NCBI RefSeq assembly: GCF_016863435.1
Contig: NZ_BOOW01000028.1
Span: forward strand, 62,001 to 126,000
Direction of reading: 5' to 3'
From: Sinosporangium siamense
Lineage (GTDB): Bacteria > Actinomycetota > Actinomycetes > Streptosporangiales > Streptosporangiaceae
Length of the DNA: 64,000 nt
In this document: positions 51,115 to 58,977 of the stretch, in pieces
How the letters are laid out: each line of letters opens with the position of its first letter
How positions within the stretch are numbered: the first letter of the stretch is position 1
Position numbers and translations under genes: made by a program
The notes under the pieces: generated by a model
What the model was told of the DNA's origin: nothing
Seen by the model: the letters and a program-made list of their open reading frames with translations, nothing else
The model's database searches: none

Positions 51115-52656
51115 TCAACCTCGGACACCGCTTGAGCGCTGGGACGTCCGTACACGCCCCTTGGCCTCCACCTTGCCCAGCCACCGCGTCAGGGACTTGC
51201 GCACCGCTGCCGGGCTGGGGTCCTGGGCCACCCAGGCGGCGTAGCCGTCGGGCCGGACCAGCACGGTGAACTCCAGGTCGGTCGCCGGGGAGGCCGTCAT
51301 CACCCGCCCCGCCCACGGTGCGGCGAGTTCGGCGACGTCGCGGCCCACCAGGACAAACATGCCTTCACGCAGTGCTTCGTACAATCGGGCCGATTCCCCC
51401 GCCAGGCGGAGGTCCGGCACCCGGTGACCGGTGAGCGGGTGAGCGCGCCGGGGAGCGTAGTAGGCGATCCCGATGCCGGAGATGCCACGTGCCGCGGCCG
51501 CCTCCACCACGCCCAGCCGATGCGCGGCGGCCCCCACCCAGTTGCGCAGTGTGCGCACCAGACGAGACCGGGTGATGGCGGCGGTGAGGAGTGCGTGGCT
51601 GACGCGCACCACCATCCGCCCCACCGGATAACGCTCGGCGTGGTAGCTGTCCAGCAACTTGTCGTCGGCCCAGCCGCGCAGCACGGCGGCCAGTTTCCAG
51701 CCGAGGTTGGCGGCGTCCTGGATCCCGGTGTTCATGCCCATGCCGCCGGCGGGGGAGTGGACGTGGGCGGCGTCCCCCGCGAGGAACACCCGTCCATCCC
51801 GGTAGCGGGGAACCTGCCGTTCGTCGCTGTGAAAGCGGGAAAGCCAGCGCGGATCGTGCATCCCGAGGTCGTCGCCGATGGTTCGCCGAACGATGTCCTG
51901 GACGTCCTCCAAGGTGACCGGCGCCTCGTCGTGCTCCTGCCGTACCCGATCCCAGGCGATGATCCGGTACCAACCATCGCCGAAGGGGGCGATGAAGGTA
52001 AAGCCATGCGCGTTTGTCGCGAAATTAAGGAGTGGCTCTGGTTCGCGGTCGAGCAGCACGTCCGCCAGCATCACGGAGCTGACGACCGGCTTGCCGGGGA
52101 ACGGCATGCCCAGGCTGCGCCGTACGGTGCTGTTCGCCCCGTCGGCGCCGACCACGTAGCGGGCCCGGAGTGTGACCGTGGTGCCGTCCGGACGGCTCAC
52201 GTCCACGTCCACGCCTTCCGGGTCCTGCCGGAGCCCCGTGACCCGAACGCCGTTCAGCATTGTGGCGCCCGCTCCCTCGGCCCGGCGCTGCAGGACCCGC
52301 TCAACCTCCCATTGAGGGATGATCAGCATGAAAGGGAAGCGTGTTTGGAGCCCGGAGAAGTCGATGACGATACGGCCGAACGGTTGAAACGACCTGACTC
52401 GTGTGCCGGTGCGAAGTAGTTCGTTGGCCAGGCCTCGCGCGTCGAGCTGCTCCAGGGTTCGCGCGTGGAGGCCGAAGGCGCGGCTCAAGTTGGATTCGTG
52501 ATCGCGTCGCTCCACCAGCGTGACATCGACTCCGGACTTGGCGAGATCGCCTGCGAGCAGGAGCCCGGTCGGACCGGCTCCGACCACTAGAACGTCCACG
52601 ACCGTTGTCCCGTGCTCATCTGAAGAGCCACCAGACGCTATGTCCCTTTTGTCCAT
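51115..52656 (-). CDS. FAD-dependent aromatic hydroxylase (RdmE/PheA-like)
   Basis: A 513-residue class A flavoprotein monooxygenase. FAD motifs are all seen: VLVVGAGPTGLLLAGDLAKSG (Rossmann GxGxxG, about residue 22), ARYVVGADGANSTVRRSLG (DG motif, about 165) and GRVFLAGDAAHVHSPAGGMG (GD motif, about 285). The C-terminal thioredoxin-like domain is present but has no CxxC. Such enzymes hydroxylate phenols or polyketides with NAD(P)H and oxygen. It is a single gene; the ATG is preceded closely by a GATACT box, so the mRNA may be almost leaderless. Confidence 0.93.
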   Translation of the reverse strand: MDKRDIASGGSSDEHGTTVVDVLVVGAGPTGLLLAGDLAKSGVDVTLVERRDHESNLSRAFGLHARTLEQLDARGLANELLRTGTRVRSFQPFGRIVIDFSGLQTRFPFMLIIPQWEVERVLQRRAEGAGATMLNGVRVTGLRQDPEGVDVDVSRPDGTTVTLRARYVVGADGANSTVRRSLGMPFPGKPVVSSVMLADVLLDREPEPLLNFATNAHGFTFIAPFGDGWYRIIAWDRVRQEHDEAPVTLEDVQDIVRRTIGDDLGMHDPRWLSRFHSDERQVPRYRDGRVFLAGDAAHVHSPAGGMGMNTGIQDAANLGWKLAAVLRGWADDKLLDSYHAERYPVGRMVVRVSHALLTAAITRSRLVRTLRNWVGAAAHRLGVVEAAAARGISGIGIAYYAPRRAHPLTGHRVPDLRLAGESARLYEALREGMFVLVGRDVAELAAPWAGRVMTASPATDLEFTVLVRPDGYAAWVAQDPSPAAVRKSLTRWLGKVEAKGRVRTSQRSSGVRG

Positions 52657-52786
52657 ATTCTCAGTATCAGTCCCGCCGGAAAATCACCACCCGGGGGACC
52701 TGTGAACCCCCAGGCTCCGGCGGGCGTGCGCCGCGACGGCCGGGCGAGCGCGAAGGGTCGAATATCCCCTTGTCCGCCGGTGCTAA

Positions 52787-52802
52787 AAAGTGATATCACT
52801 TT
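52787..52802. promoter_or_regulatory. perfect 16-bp palindrome before the SPFH operon
   Basis: AAAGTGATATCACTTT is a perfect palindrome lying 35 bp before the SPFH start codon, in a locally A+T-richer segment that continues TTGATAGTGCTTAGATAG. The second gene of the operon encodes a ribbon-helix-helix protein, a class that binds such short palindromes, so autoregulation is likely. Confidence 0.75.
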
Positions 52803-52836
52803 GATAGTGCTTAGATAGCGTGAAAAGGAGCTAGGG

Positions 52837-53790
52837 ATGGGTGTAGCAACAAGCGGGGCCACTCTGGAGGAGGCCGTCGTCGATATGCCGGCGCCGCGCA
52901 CGAGTGAGCGCCCGGCGCGATCCGCCAACGGGTTCGTCTTGCTGGCAGTGGCGACGGCGCTGGTCCTAGGCGGGATCGCACTGCTGGTCACGGCGATCGT
53001 CATGCTCGCCACGGGGGCCTGGCAAGGCGGTGGGTTGATGTCCATCGGGTCGGCCGTGCTGGCGATCATCATCGGGACGGTGCTTTTCTGCGGCCTCTCA
53101 GCGGTGGCGCCCGGCGAGGCGAGGGTCGTGCAGCTGCTCGGCCGCTACGTCGGCACGCTCCGCACACCGGGCCTGCAGTGGGTGAACCCGTTCACCGTTC
53201 GGCGACGCGTGTCGACCAGGATCCGCAACCACGAGACCGACGTGACGAAGGTCAACGACGCCGACGGCAACCCCATCCAGATCGCCACCGTGGTGGTCTG
53301 GCAGGTGCGGGACACGGCGCAGGCCACGTTCGAGGTGGATGACTTCGTGGAGTTCGTCGCCATCCAGGCTGAAACGGCCGTCCGGCACATCGCGGGCAGC
53401 TACCCCTACGACTCCCACGGAGAGCCGAGACTGTCTCTGCGGGACAACGCCGACGAGATCAACGAAAAGCTGGCCGAGGAGATCGCCGTCAGGGTGGCCT
53501 CCGCCGGGGTGAAGGTCATCGAGGCCCGTATCGTCCACCTGGCCTACGCGCCGGAGATCGCCCACGCGATGCTGCGGCGCCAGCAGGCCGGTGCGGTGGT
53601 GGCGGCCCGGCAACGGATCGTCGAAGGAGCGGTCGGCATGGTCGAGATGGCCCTGGCCAAGCTCGCGGAGCTCGACGTGGTCGAGCTGGACGAGGAGCGA
53701 AAGGCCGCCATGGTCAGCAACCTGCTGGTGGTGCTTGTCGGCGATCGTGACACCCAGCCGATCGTCAACACCGGCACGCTCTACCAGTAA
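52837..53790 (+). CDS. SPFH/band-7 (prohibitin-like) membrane protein
   Basis: A 317-residue protein from ATG 52837 (AAGGAG upstream). Two hydrophobic segments (residues about 32-60 and 68-90) precede the SPFH domain (about 92-250: [73 protein letters not shown]) and a C-terminal helical region. SPFH proteins scaffold membrane microdomains. It is first in an operon with an RHH protein and a GPP34 protein. Confidence 0.93.
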   Translation: MGVATSGATLEEAVVDMPAPRTSERPARSANGFVLLAVATALVLGGIALLVTAIVMLATGAWQGGGLMSIGSAVLAIIIGTVLFCGLSAVAPGEARVVQLLGRYVGTLRTPGLQWVNPFTVRRRVSTRIRNHETDVTKVNDADGNPIQIATVVVWQVRDTAQATFEVDDFVEFVAIQAETAVRHIAGSYPYDSHGEPRLSLRDNADEINEKLAEEIAVRVASAGVKVIEARIVHLAYAPEIAHAMLRRQQAGAVVAARQRIVEGAVGMVEMALAKLAELDVVELDEERKAAMVSNLLVVLVGDRDTQPIVNTGTLYQ

Positions 53791-53795
53791 CCGCA

Positions 53796-54074
53796 GTGGA
53801 GCGGAAGAAGATCCTCCTACGCCTTGACCCCGTGGTCCACGACGCGCTGGCCAAGTGGGCGGCCGACGACCTGCGCAGCACGAACGCGCAGATCGAGTTC
53901 CTCCTGCGCAGGGCGCTCTCCGAAGCCGGGCGAATGCCCGGCGGCGTGGGACAGACCCGGCCGCGTGGACGGCCGAGGAAGAACCCAGAGGAGCCTGTGA
54001 ATGAACCCGCAGAAGACGGGGAGACGGCGGACAAGGCAGCGGACGATACACGGGACGAAGGTGGCGCGGGGTGA
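53796..54074 (+). CDS. ribbon-helix-helix (Arc-like) DNA-binding protein
   Basis: A 92-residue protein from GTG 53796, five bases after the SPFH stop. Residues 4-46 form an Arc-type fold (KKILLRLDPVVHDALAKWAA, DDLRSTNAQIEFLLRRALSE); the rest is an acidic, disordered tail (RPRGRPRKNPEEP, EDGETADKAADDT). It is the obvious candidate to bind the palindrome upstream of the operon. Its tail codons overlap the GPP34 start. Confidence 0.88.
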   Translation: MERKKILLRLDPVVHDALAKWAADDLRSTNAQIEFLLRRALSEAGRMPGGVGQTRPRGRPRKNPEEPVNEPAEDGETADKAADDTRDEGGAG

Positions 54075-54690
54075 GTCTCTGGCGGAATCGGCGTTCCTGC
54101 TGGCCTTCGACCTCCGCAAGGAGAGGCTTGCCGGCCGGCGCAGCCTAGGACACCTCCTGCGTGCGGCGACGCTCGCCGAGCTCCTGCTCGGCGGCCACCT
54201 CAGCGACGAGTCGGGCAAGGCGCGCGCCGTCACCCCTCCGGTCGATCCGAGCCCTCTGCAAGCGGCGGTCTGGAAGCAGATCGCGACCTCCCCGCCCCAC
54301 TCGTGGCAGCGATGGATCGGCAAGGACGCCTCACTCGCGTTCCGTCTGGTGCGCGACGGACTGGAGGCGGCCCGGCTGATCCGCGTGGAGCGGCACCGAG
54401 TTCTGCTGATCCCCGTCAAGCGGTATACGCCGCGCCGGCCCTACCTCTCACGCAGGCTTGCCGAGCGAGTCGTCGCGGCGGTGCGCGGCGGCCGGCCGGT
54501 GAGTCATCTGGCGCGGGAGGTCCGCCTCCTGGCCGCGCTGGCCGGCGCGGCCAGGATGACGGTGGTGCTGCCCGCGCGGGAGTGGAGCCGGCACGGCAAG
54601 CGGATCGAGGAGCTGTCGGCGCCGGTCGAGCCGGTCACCACGGCGTTGCGCAAGGCCCTGCAATACGAAGCGGCGGCCGATGCGGCTTGA
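54001..54690 (+). CDS. GPP34 (GOLPH3-like) family protein
   Basis: A 229-residue protein matching the bacterial GPP34 fold: ESAFLLAFDLRKERLAGRRS, LGHLLRAATLAELLLGG, WQRWIGKDASLAFRLVRDGL and the final VTTALRKALQYEA. Eukaryotic GOLPH3 binds phosphoinositide lipids; bacterial relatives are likely membrane-associated, but their role is unknown. ATG 54001 has GAGGAG seven bases upstream and would overlap the RHH gene by 74 bp; GTG 54061 is the alternative. Cotranscribed with SPFH and RHH genes. Confidence 0.85.
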   Translation: MNPQKTGRRRTRQRTIHGTKVARGESLAESAFLLAFDLRKERLAGRRSLGHLLRAATLAELLLGGHLSDESGKARAVTPPVDPSPLQAAVWKQIATSPPHSWQRWIGKDASLAFRLVRDGLEAARLIRVERHRVLLIPVKRYTPRRPYLSRRLAERVVAAVRGGRPVSHLAREVRLLAALAGAARMTVVLPAREWSRHGKRIEELSAPVEPVTTALRKALQYEAAADAA

Positions 54691-54901
54691 CACACCGGCC
54701 TTGGCTGCCGCCAGGAACCAGGCCAGAGGGTTGCGGAGTGCCGGGGGCCTTCGCAACCCGACGGTGATCGCGGCAACGCCGAAGACGGTGACGTTCACCG
54801 GGGCGGCCGACCGCCGGAAGGCTTCGCCGTACTTGGTGGTGTGTGACATCACGCCGGGCGGCGCGGAGCGCCGTGGTCCGCTGCGAGCCGGGTGGGGCAA
54901 G

Positions 54902-55249
54902 TCAGGCCAGGCCGCCGTTGGCGAAGACGGTCTGGCCGTTGATCCAGCGGGCCGGGCCGGCGAGGAACGCGACGACCTCGGCGATGTCCTGCGGGGCGCC
55001 CAGACGCTCCATCGGGGCCGCCTTGGCCAGGTTGTCGATCGTGGTATGGTCCTTGCCCTCGCCGGCGACCGCGATGGCCCGGCCTCCGGCCGAGGTGACG
55101 GCGGCTGCCGTCTCCTCGGCCCTGGCCTTGTTGGCCGAGTAGTGCACGCCGACCGCGAAGCCGTCGTGGGCCAGGCGTTCCGCGACCGCCCGGCCGATGC
55201 CGCCGGAGCCGCCGGTGACCAGGGCCACGCGCAGGGAGTCGTTGCTCAT
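54902..55249 (-). pseudogene. short-chain dehydrogenase with in-frame internal deletion
   Basis: The 115-residue frame has the complete N terminus (VALVTGGSGGIGRAVAERLA, cofactor loop at residues 12-19; GVHYSANKARAEE) joined at about GRAIAVAGE/GKDHTTIDNL to the C terminus (MERLGAPQDIAEVVAFLAGP, ARWINGQTVFANGG). About 130 residues, including the NAG motif, the catalytic serine and YxxxK, are missing; the family is about 245 residues. The reading frame is kept across the joint (about 55055-55066). It cannot be catalytically active as an SDR. Confidence 0.85.
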
Positions 55250-55424
55250 CAGATACCTCCGAGGAGACCCCCGCCTTCAGGCGGGGGAGGAATCGGCCCT
55301 TGCCGAGCAGGACAGGGGTGAGTAGCGCGGGTGAGAGGTGGACCGTGCCAGGTGTCCGGCTCCGGGCACGCTTCACGCCGGACCCGAAGCTTGTGGCCGC
55401 CGGGCCCTGCTCCTGCGGGTGTCT

Positions 55425-56129
55425 TCAGTCGGCCGGGCCGGATTGCGCGATCTGTGTCAGCCACTGCCCGAGCAAAGCCGACTCGGCGGCGGTGAAGGGC
55501 TCCGGCGTGAGTTCGTCCAGGGAGGACAGCAGCGTGGTCGCCGCGGCCTTCCGCACGTCGTTTTCCCGTATGTCCTCAGGCTCTGGGATGTCGAGCAGGA
55601 TGGCCCGGTATACCGCGTCGCGGACCAGAACCGACAGATGCACGTCCGGATAGAGCGAGGGACGGGAGATCAGGGCGAGTGCGACCCCCGTGTTCGCCGC
55701 CATGACCATGCGGGCGGCCTCCGCGAGCGGCACGCGAAGGCGCCCTTGAACGGCCAGCCGCTCAAGGACCTCGCGTAAAAGACGCATGGCCTCCGCCGCC
55801 GCCTCGGGCTCGGAGCGCAGAGCCGGGGAGAACATCAGCTTGTAGGCATTGGGGTTGGCCAGCGCGAAGGCGGTGTGGCTGTCCCAGCCCGCCCGCAGGT
55901 CGGACAGCGGGTCCTTGGACTTCTGGGCGGCCCGTTTGCCTGCGAGGTATTGGTCCCAGACGTGGTCGATCGTCGCCGCGAGCAGGCCGTCTTTGTCGCC
56001 GAACAACCGATACAGCACGGGCTGCTGCACACCGGCCGCCTCACAGATGGCGCGGGTGGACACCTCTCCGCTCGGTGACCGGGCCAGCAGGGTCGCCGTC
56101 GCCTGGATTATCGCTGATGCCGCATCCAT
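55425..56129 (-). CDS. TetR-family transcriptional regulator
   Basis: A 234-residue regulator: ATATLLARSPSGEVSTRAIC, AAGVQQPVLYRLFGDKDGLL is the helix-turn-helix; the C-terminal domain (PNAYKLMFSPALRSEPEAAA, LALISRPSLYPDVHLS) is of a TetR ligand-binding type. ATG 56129 is chosen; a strong 9-bp inverted repeat begins 9 bp upstream. It lies upstream of the deleted SDR on the same strand, and that SDR was probably its target. Confidence 0.88.
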   Translation of the reverse strand: MDAASAIIQATATLLARSPSGEVSTRAICEAAGVQQPVLYRLFGDKDGLLAATIDHVWDQYLAGKRAAQKSKDPLSDLRAGWDSHTAFALANPNAYKLMFSPALRSEPEAAAEAMRLLREVLERLAVQGRLRVPLAEAARMVMAANTGVALALISRPSLYPDVHLSVLVRDAVYRAILLDIPEPEDIRENDVRKAAATTLLSSLDELTPEPFTAAESALLGQWLTQIAQSGPAD

Positions 56130-56137
56130 GTAATCAA

Positions 56138-56158
56138 CGATAACAGAGGCTGTTATCG
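56138..56158. promoter_or_regulatory. TetR operator palindrome
   Basis: Arms CGATAACAG and CTGTTATCG are perfect 9-bp inverted repeats around AGG, 9 bp before the TetR start codon. This is a classical autoregulatory operator position. Confidence 0.85.
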
Positions 56159-56206
56159 ACGACAACGCCGATCTGTTTTCATCGATACGGTCCCCGGTCT
56201 CGCCGA

Positions 56207-56560
56207 TCACGCCCAGTGGTAGGCGAGGTTCACGGCCAGCGCGGCGACGGCGGTGGCGAAGAATCCCGCCCAGTTCGCGAGATTGCGGGAACCCACGCGC
56301 AGGTGTGCGAGAAGCGCGCCGATGAAGTAGAGCACGAGGCCGCTCGCGGCGAGCGTCCCCAGCATCGGCACGCGCAACCCGCCCAGCAACCCCAAAGAGC
56401 CCGCCGCCAGCATCATGCCCAGCACCGGCACCCACGACCGCGGCAAACGCTTCATGTCCGCCTGCGCCTTGGGAAACTCATGTCCGATCAGGTAGACCAA
56501 CGCCGCGCTGCCGAACAGCAGCGAGGCGAAGATGGTGACCGTGACGTAGGCAGCGAACAT
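56207..56560 (-). CDS. DoxX-like small membrane protein
   Basis: A 117-residue protein with four hydrophobic segments (residues about 2-24, 45-65, 68-88, 97-115) in a DoxX-type layout (FAAYVTVTIFASLLFGSAAL; GSLGLLGGLRVPMLGTLAAS). ATG 56560 follows AGAGGAG. It stands 94 bp after the FAD oxidoreductase on the same strand. Function unknown; DoxX proteins often accompany redox genes. Confidence 0.85.
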   Translation of the reverse strand: MFAAYVTVTIFASLLFGSAALVYLIGHEFPKAQADMKRLPRSWVPVLGMMLAAGSLGLLGGLRVPMLGTLAASGLVLYFIGALLAHLRVGSRNLANWAGFFATAVAALAVNLAYHWA

Positions 56561-56654
56561 GAGCACTCCTCTGTGGTTGATGCCCCCGTGTCTCATTAGT
56601 CCGACGAAACAACCCCCGGTAATGTCAGGCGACGCCTTCTCATCGAGTCGAGCG

Positions 56655-57821
56655 TCAGATCTCGCGCCCCGTAGGCGCCGGCTGTTCGCGGCGCGGGCCG
56701 CCCTTCAACCACATGGCCGAACCCGGCTTCCTGGCCTCGCGGCGGATCCTCGTCACCGCGAACTTGCAGGTGAACTCCTTGATCGCCGCACCGATGCGGC
56801 CGCCCACATAGGCGTTCAACGCGGTGTCGTCCTTACGGGCTATCTGCCGTACGGCGCTGCGCCGGCCGAGACTGACACACGCCCCCGAGAAGGCCAGGTC
56901 GATCATCGCTGGTTCGGTCCCGGCGATGCGGCTCAGCACGGTGCCGGCGGCCTGCGCTCCGAGCGGCCCGGCGGCGTAGCTGCTCATCCGGAGCGGCCGG
57001 CCCGACGGCGCGGCGGCGTCGCCGGCCGCGACGATGCGGTCGTCGTCGATGCTGGTCAGCGTCTCATCGGTGAGCAGCCGGCCGAGCTCGTCGGTCTGCA
57101 GCCCGCTCGCGGCCGCCAGCTCCGGCACACCGAAACCGCCCGCCCAGACGGTCAGCGCGCTCGCACGCACCGTGCCGTCGGCGAAGACGAGCGCGTACGG
57201 CCGGACCTCGCTGACCATGGCATCCTCGACCACCGCGACACCGTGCCGGGACAGCCACCTCGCCACGGCCCGGCGGCCCGACGGGCCGAACGAAGGAGCC
57301 AGGCTCCGGCCGCACACCAGCGTGACCGCGCGTCCTTGCTCGGCCAGCTCGGCTGCCGTCTCGATGCCGGTCAAGCCGCCGCCGACCACGGTGACGGGAG
57401 CGTCCACCGGCAGCTCCTCCAGCCTGGTGCGCAGCCGCTGCGCGGACTCGAACTCGGCTATGCCGTACGCGAACTCGGCGGCGCCGGGCACCGACGGCGG
57501 TGTCGGCGCGGTGCTGCCGACCGCGTAGATCAGGTAGTCGTAGTCCAGCGTGCGGCCGGAAGCCAGGAGCACCGTGCGGGCGAAGGTGTCGATGACCGCG
57601 GCACTGTCGACGGCCAGCCGCACACCCTCGCCCAATAGCGTGCCGTAGTCCACGGTGGCCTGACCGGTGCCGGCCGCGAACTGGTGCAGCCGGACCCGTT
57701 CGACGAACTCCGGGCGGGGGTTGACCAGGGTGATGTCGACGTCGGCCCGCATCCGCAGATGGTTGGCCGCGAGTGCTCCGGCGTAACCTCCCCCGATGAC
57801 GACGACCTTATTGCTGGACAT
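56655..57821 (-). CDS. NADH dehydrogenase-like FAD/NAD(P)-binding oxidoreductase
   Basis: A 388-residue flavoprotein of the Ndh type: FAD motif VVVIGGGYAGALAANHLRMR at the N terminus, NAD(P) motif PVTVVGGGLTGIETAAELAE (about residue 146), and RIVAAGDAAAPSGRPLRMS (about 265). ATG 57821 with GAAGGGA upstream. It is divergent from an ECF41-type sigma factor. In the ECF41 group, sigma genes are typically paired with an oxidoreductase, epimerase or decarboxylase, and this gene fills that role. Confidence 0.92.
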   Translation of the reverse strand: MSSNKVVVIGGGYAGALAANHLRMRADVDITLVNPRPEFVERVRLHQFAAGTGQATVDYGTLLGEGVRLAVDSAAVIDTFARTVLLASGRTLDYDYLIYAVGSTAPTPPSVPGAAEFAYGIAEFESAQRLRTRLEELPVDAPVTVVGGGLTGIETAAELAEQGRAVTLVCGRSLAPSFGPSGRRAVARWLSRHGVAVVEDAMVSEVRPYALVFADGTVRASALTVWAGGFGVPELAAASGLQTDELGRLLTDETLTSIDDDRIVAAGDAAAPSGRPLRMSSYAAGPLGAQAAGTVLSRIAGTEPAMIDLAFSGACVSLGRRSAVRQIARKDDTALNAYVGGRIGAAIKEFTCKFAVTRIRREARKPGSAMWLKGGPRREQPAPTGREI

Positions 57822-57995
57822 GGCGAGGTTCCCTTCTCGACGACAATGGTGGTGTGAGGCCTTGGCCTGCGCCGGCGCGGAGTGTCTCACCACTACGACG
57901 ACGCACCCCGGCCGAATGTGAGGCGGCCTGACATTCCGCACCGTTGCCTCGTCGTACTAATGAAGGCGGAGACGAGGGAGAAAAGGCGGCACCCC

Positions 57996-58814
57996 ATGAC
58001 CACCCCGGACCCAGGCGAGAGCGCGATCACGAGCGAACGGGCTCTGCTGATCAACGTCGCCTACCGGCTCCTCGGCTCCATGGCCGAGGCCGAGGACGTC
58101 GTCCAAGAGACCTACGCCCGCTGGTACTCCATGACCCCGGCGCAGCAAGAGGCCATCGGATCCCCGGGCGGCTGGCTGACGAAGGTCGCCACCCGGATCT
58201 GCTTCGACCTGCTCGGCTCGGCACGGGTCCGGCGCGAGAGCTACGTGGGGGAGTGGATCCCCGAGCCGCTGCCGGGCCTCGCGGAGTGGAGCGGTGAGCG
58301 GCCGGGCGGCATCACCGCCGACCCTGCCGACCGGGTCACGCTCGACGAATCGGTCAGCATGGCCTTCCTCATCGTGCTCGAATCGATGACCCCGGCCGAA
58401 CGTGTCGCGTTCATCCTGCACGACGTCTTCGGCTATCCCTTCGCGGACGTGGCCGAGATCGTCGGCCGTACGCCCGCGGCATGCCGCCAGCTGGCCTTCT
58501 CGGCCCGCCGCCGCATCGGCGCGGCGCGGGTTCCCGCGACTCCGGCGGTACGGCAGGCCCGTGTCGTCGGGGAGTTCAAGCGGGCCTGGAACGCCAAGGA
58601 CATCGAGGCCCTCGTCGCGCTCCTCGACCCCGGCGCAACGATGATCGCCGACGGTGGCGGCCGGGCCGGCGCCGTGCTCCGCCCGATCGAGGGCGCCGCG
58701 CAGATTGTGCGCTTGCTGGTCAACCTCGCCGGCAGGCAAGGCGACCTGACGGTCCTGATCGGACGGTCAACGGCAGGCCCGGCCTGGTGGCCGAGCAGGG
58801 CGGCGCCATCGTGA
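57996..58814 (+). CDS. ECF41/SigJ-like sigma factor, frameshifted near its C terminus
   Basis: From ATG 57996 the protein has region 2 (INVAYRLLGSMAEAEDVVQE, WLTKVATRICFDLLGSARVR) and region 4 (VAFILHDVFGYPFADVAEIV, RTPAACRQLAFSARRR), then a SnoaL-like extension with VGEFKRAWNAKDIEALVALL and ADGGGR. At about 58761 (GATCGGACGG) the reading frame is broken: the correct continuation (TVNGRPGLVAEQGGAIVTVV, then DRIKRIWAVRNPDKLRTW) is in the frame ending at 58924, consistent with one lost base. The actual product ends with an unrelated 11 residues. ECF41 activity depends on this extension, so function may be changed. A sequencing error is possible. Confidence 0.85.
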   Translation: MTTPDPGESAITSERALLINVAYRLLGSMAEAEDVVQETYARWYSMTPAQQEAIGSPGGWLTKVATRICFDLLGSARVRRESYVGEWIPEPLPGLAEWSGERPGGITADPADRVTLDESVSMAFLIVLESMTPAERVAFILHDVFGYPFADVAEIVGRTPAACRQLAFSARRRIGAARVPATPAVRQARVVGEFKRAWNAKDIEALVALLDPGATMIADGGGRAGAVLRPIEGAAQIVRLLVNLAGRQGDLTVLIGRSTAGPAWWPSRAAPS

Positions 58815-58977
58815 CGGTGGTGGCGTTCGATGTCGAGGACGACCGGATCAAGCGCATCTGGGCGGTGCGTAACCCCGACAAGCTCCGGACGTGGACGGCG
58901 CGTTCCTCTGCTGCGGCGCAGTAGGCCGATCCGGACCGCCGCGGCAAAACCAGTCGATCGCCGCGCCGAATCCGGTG

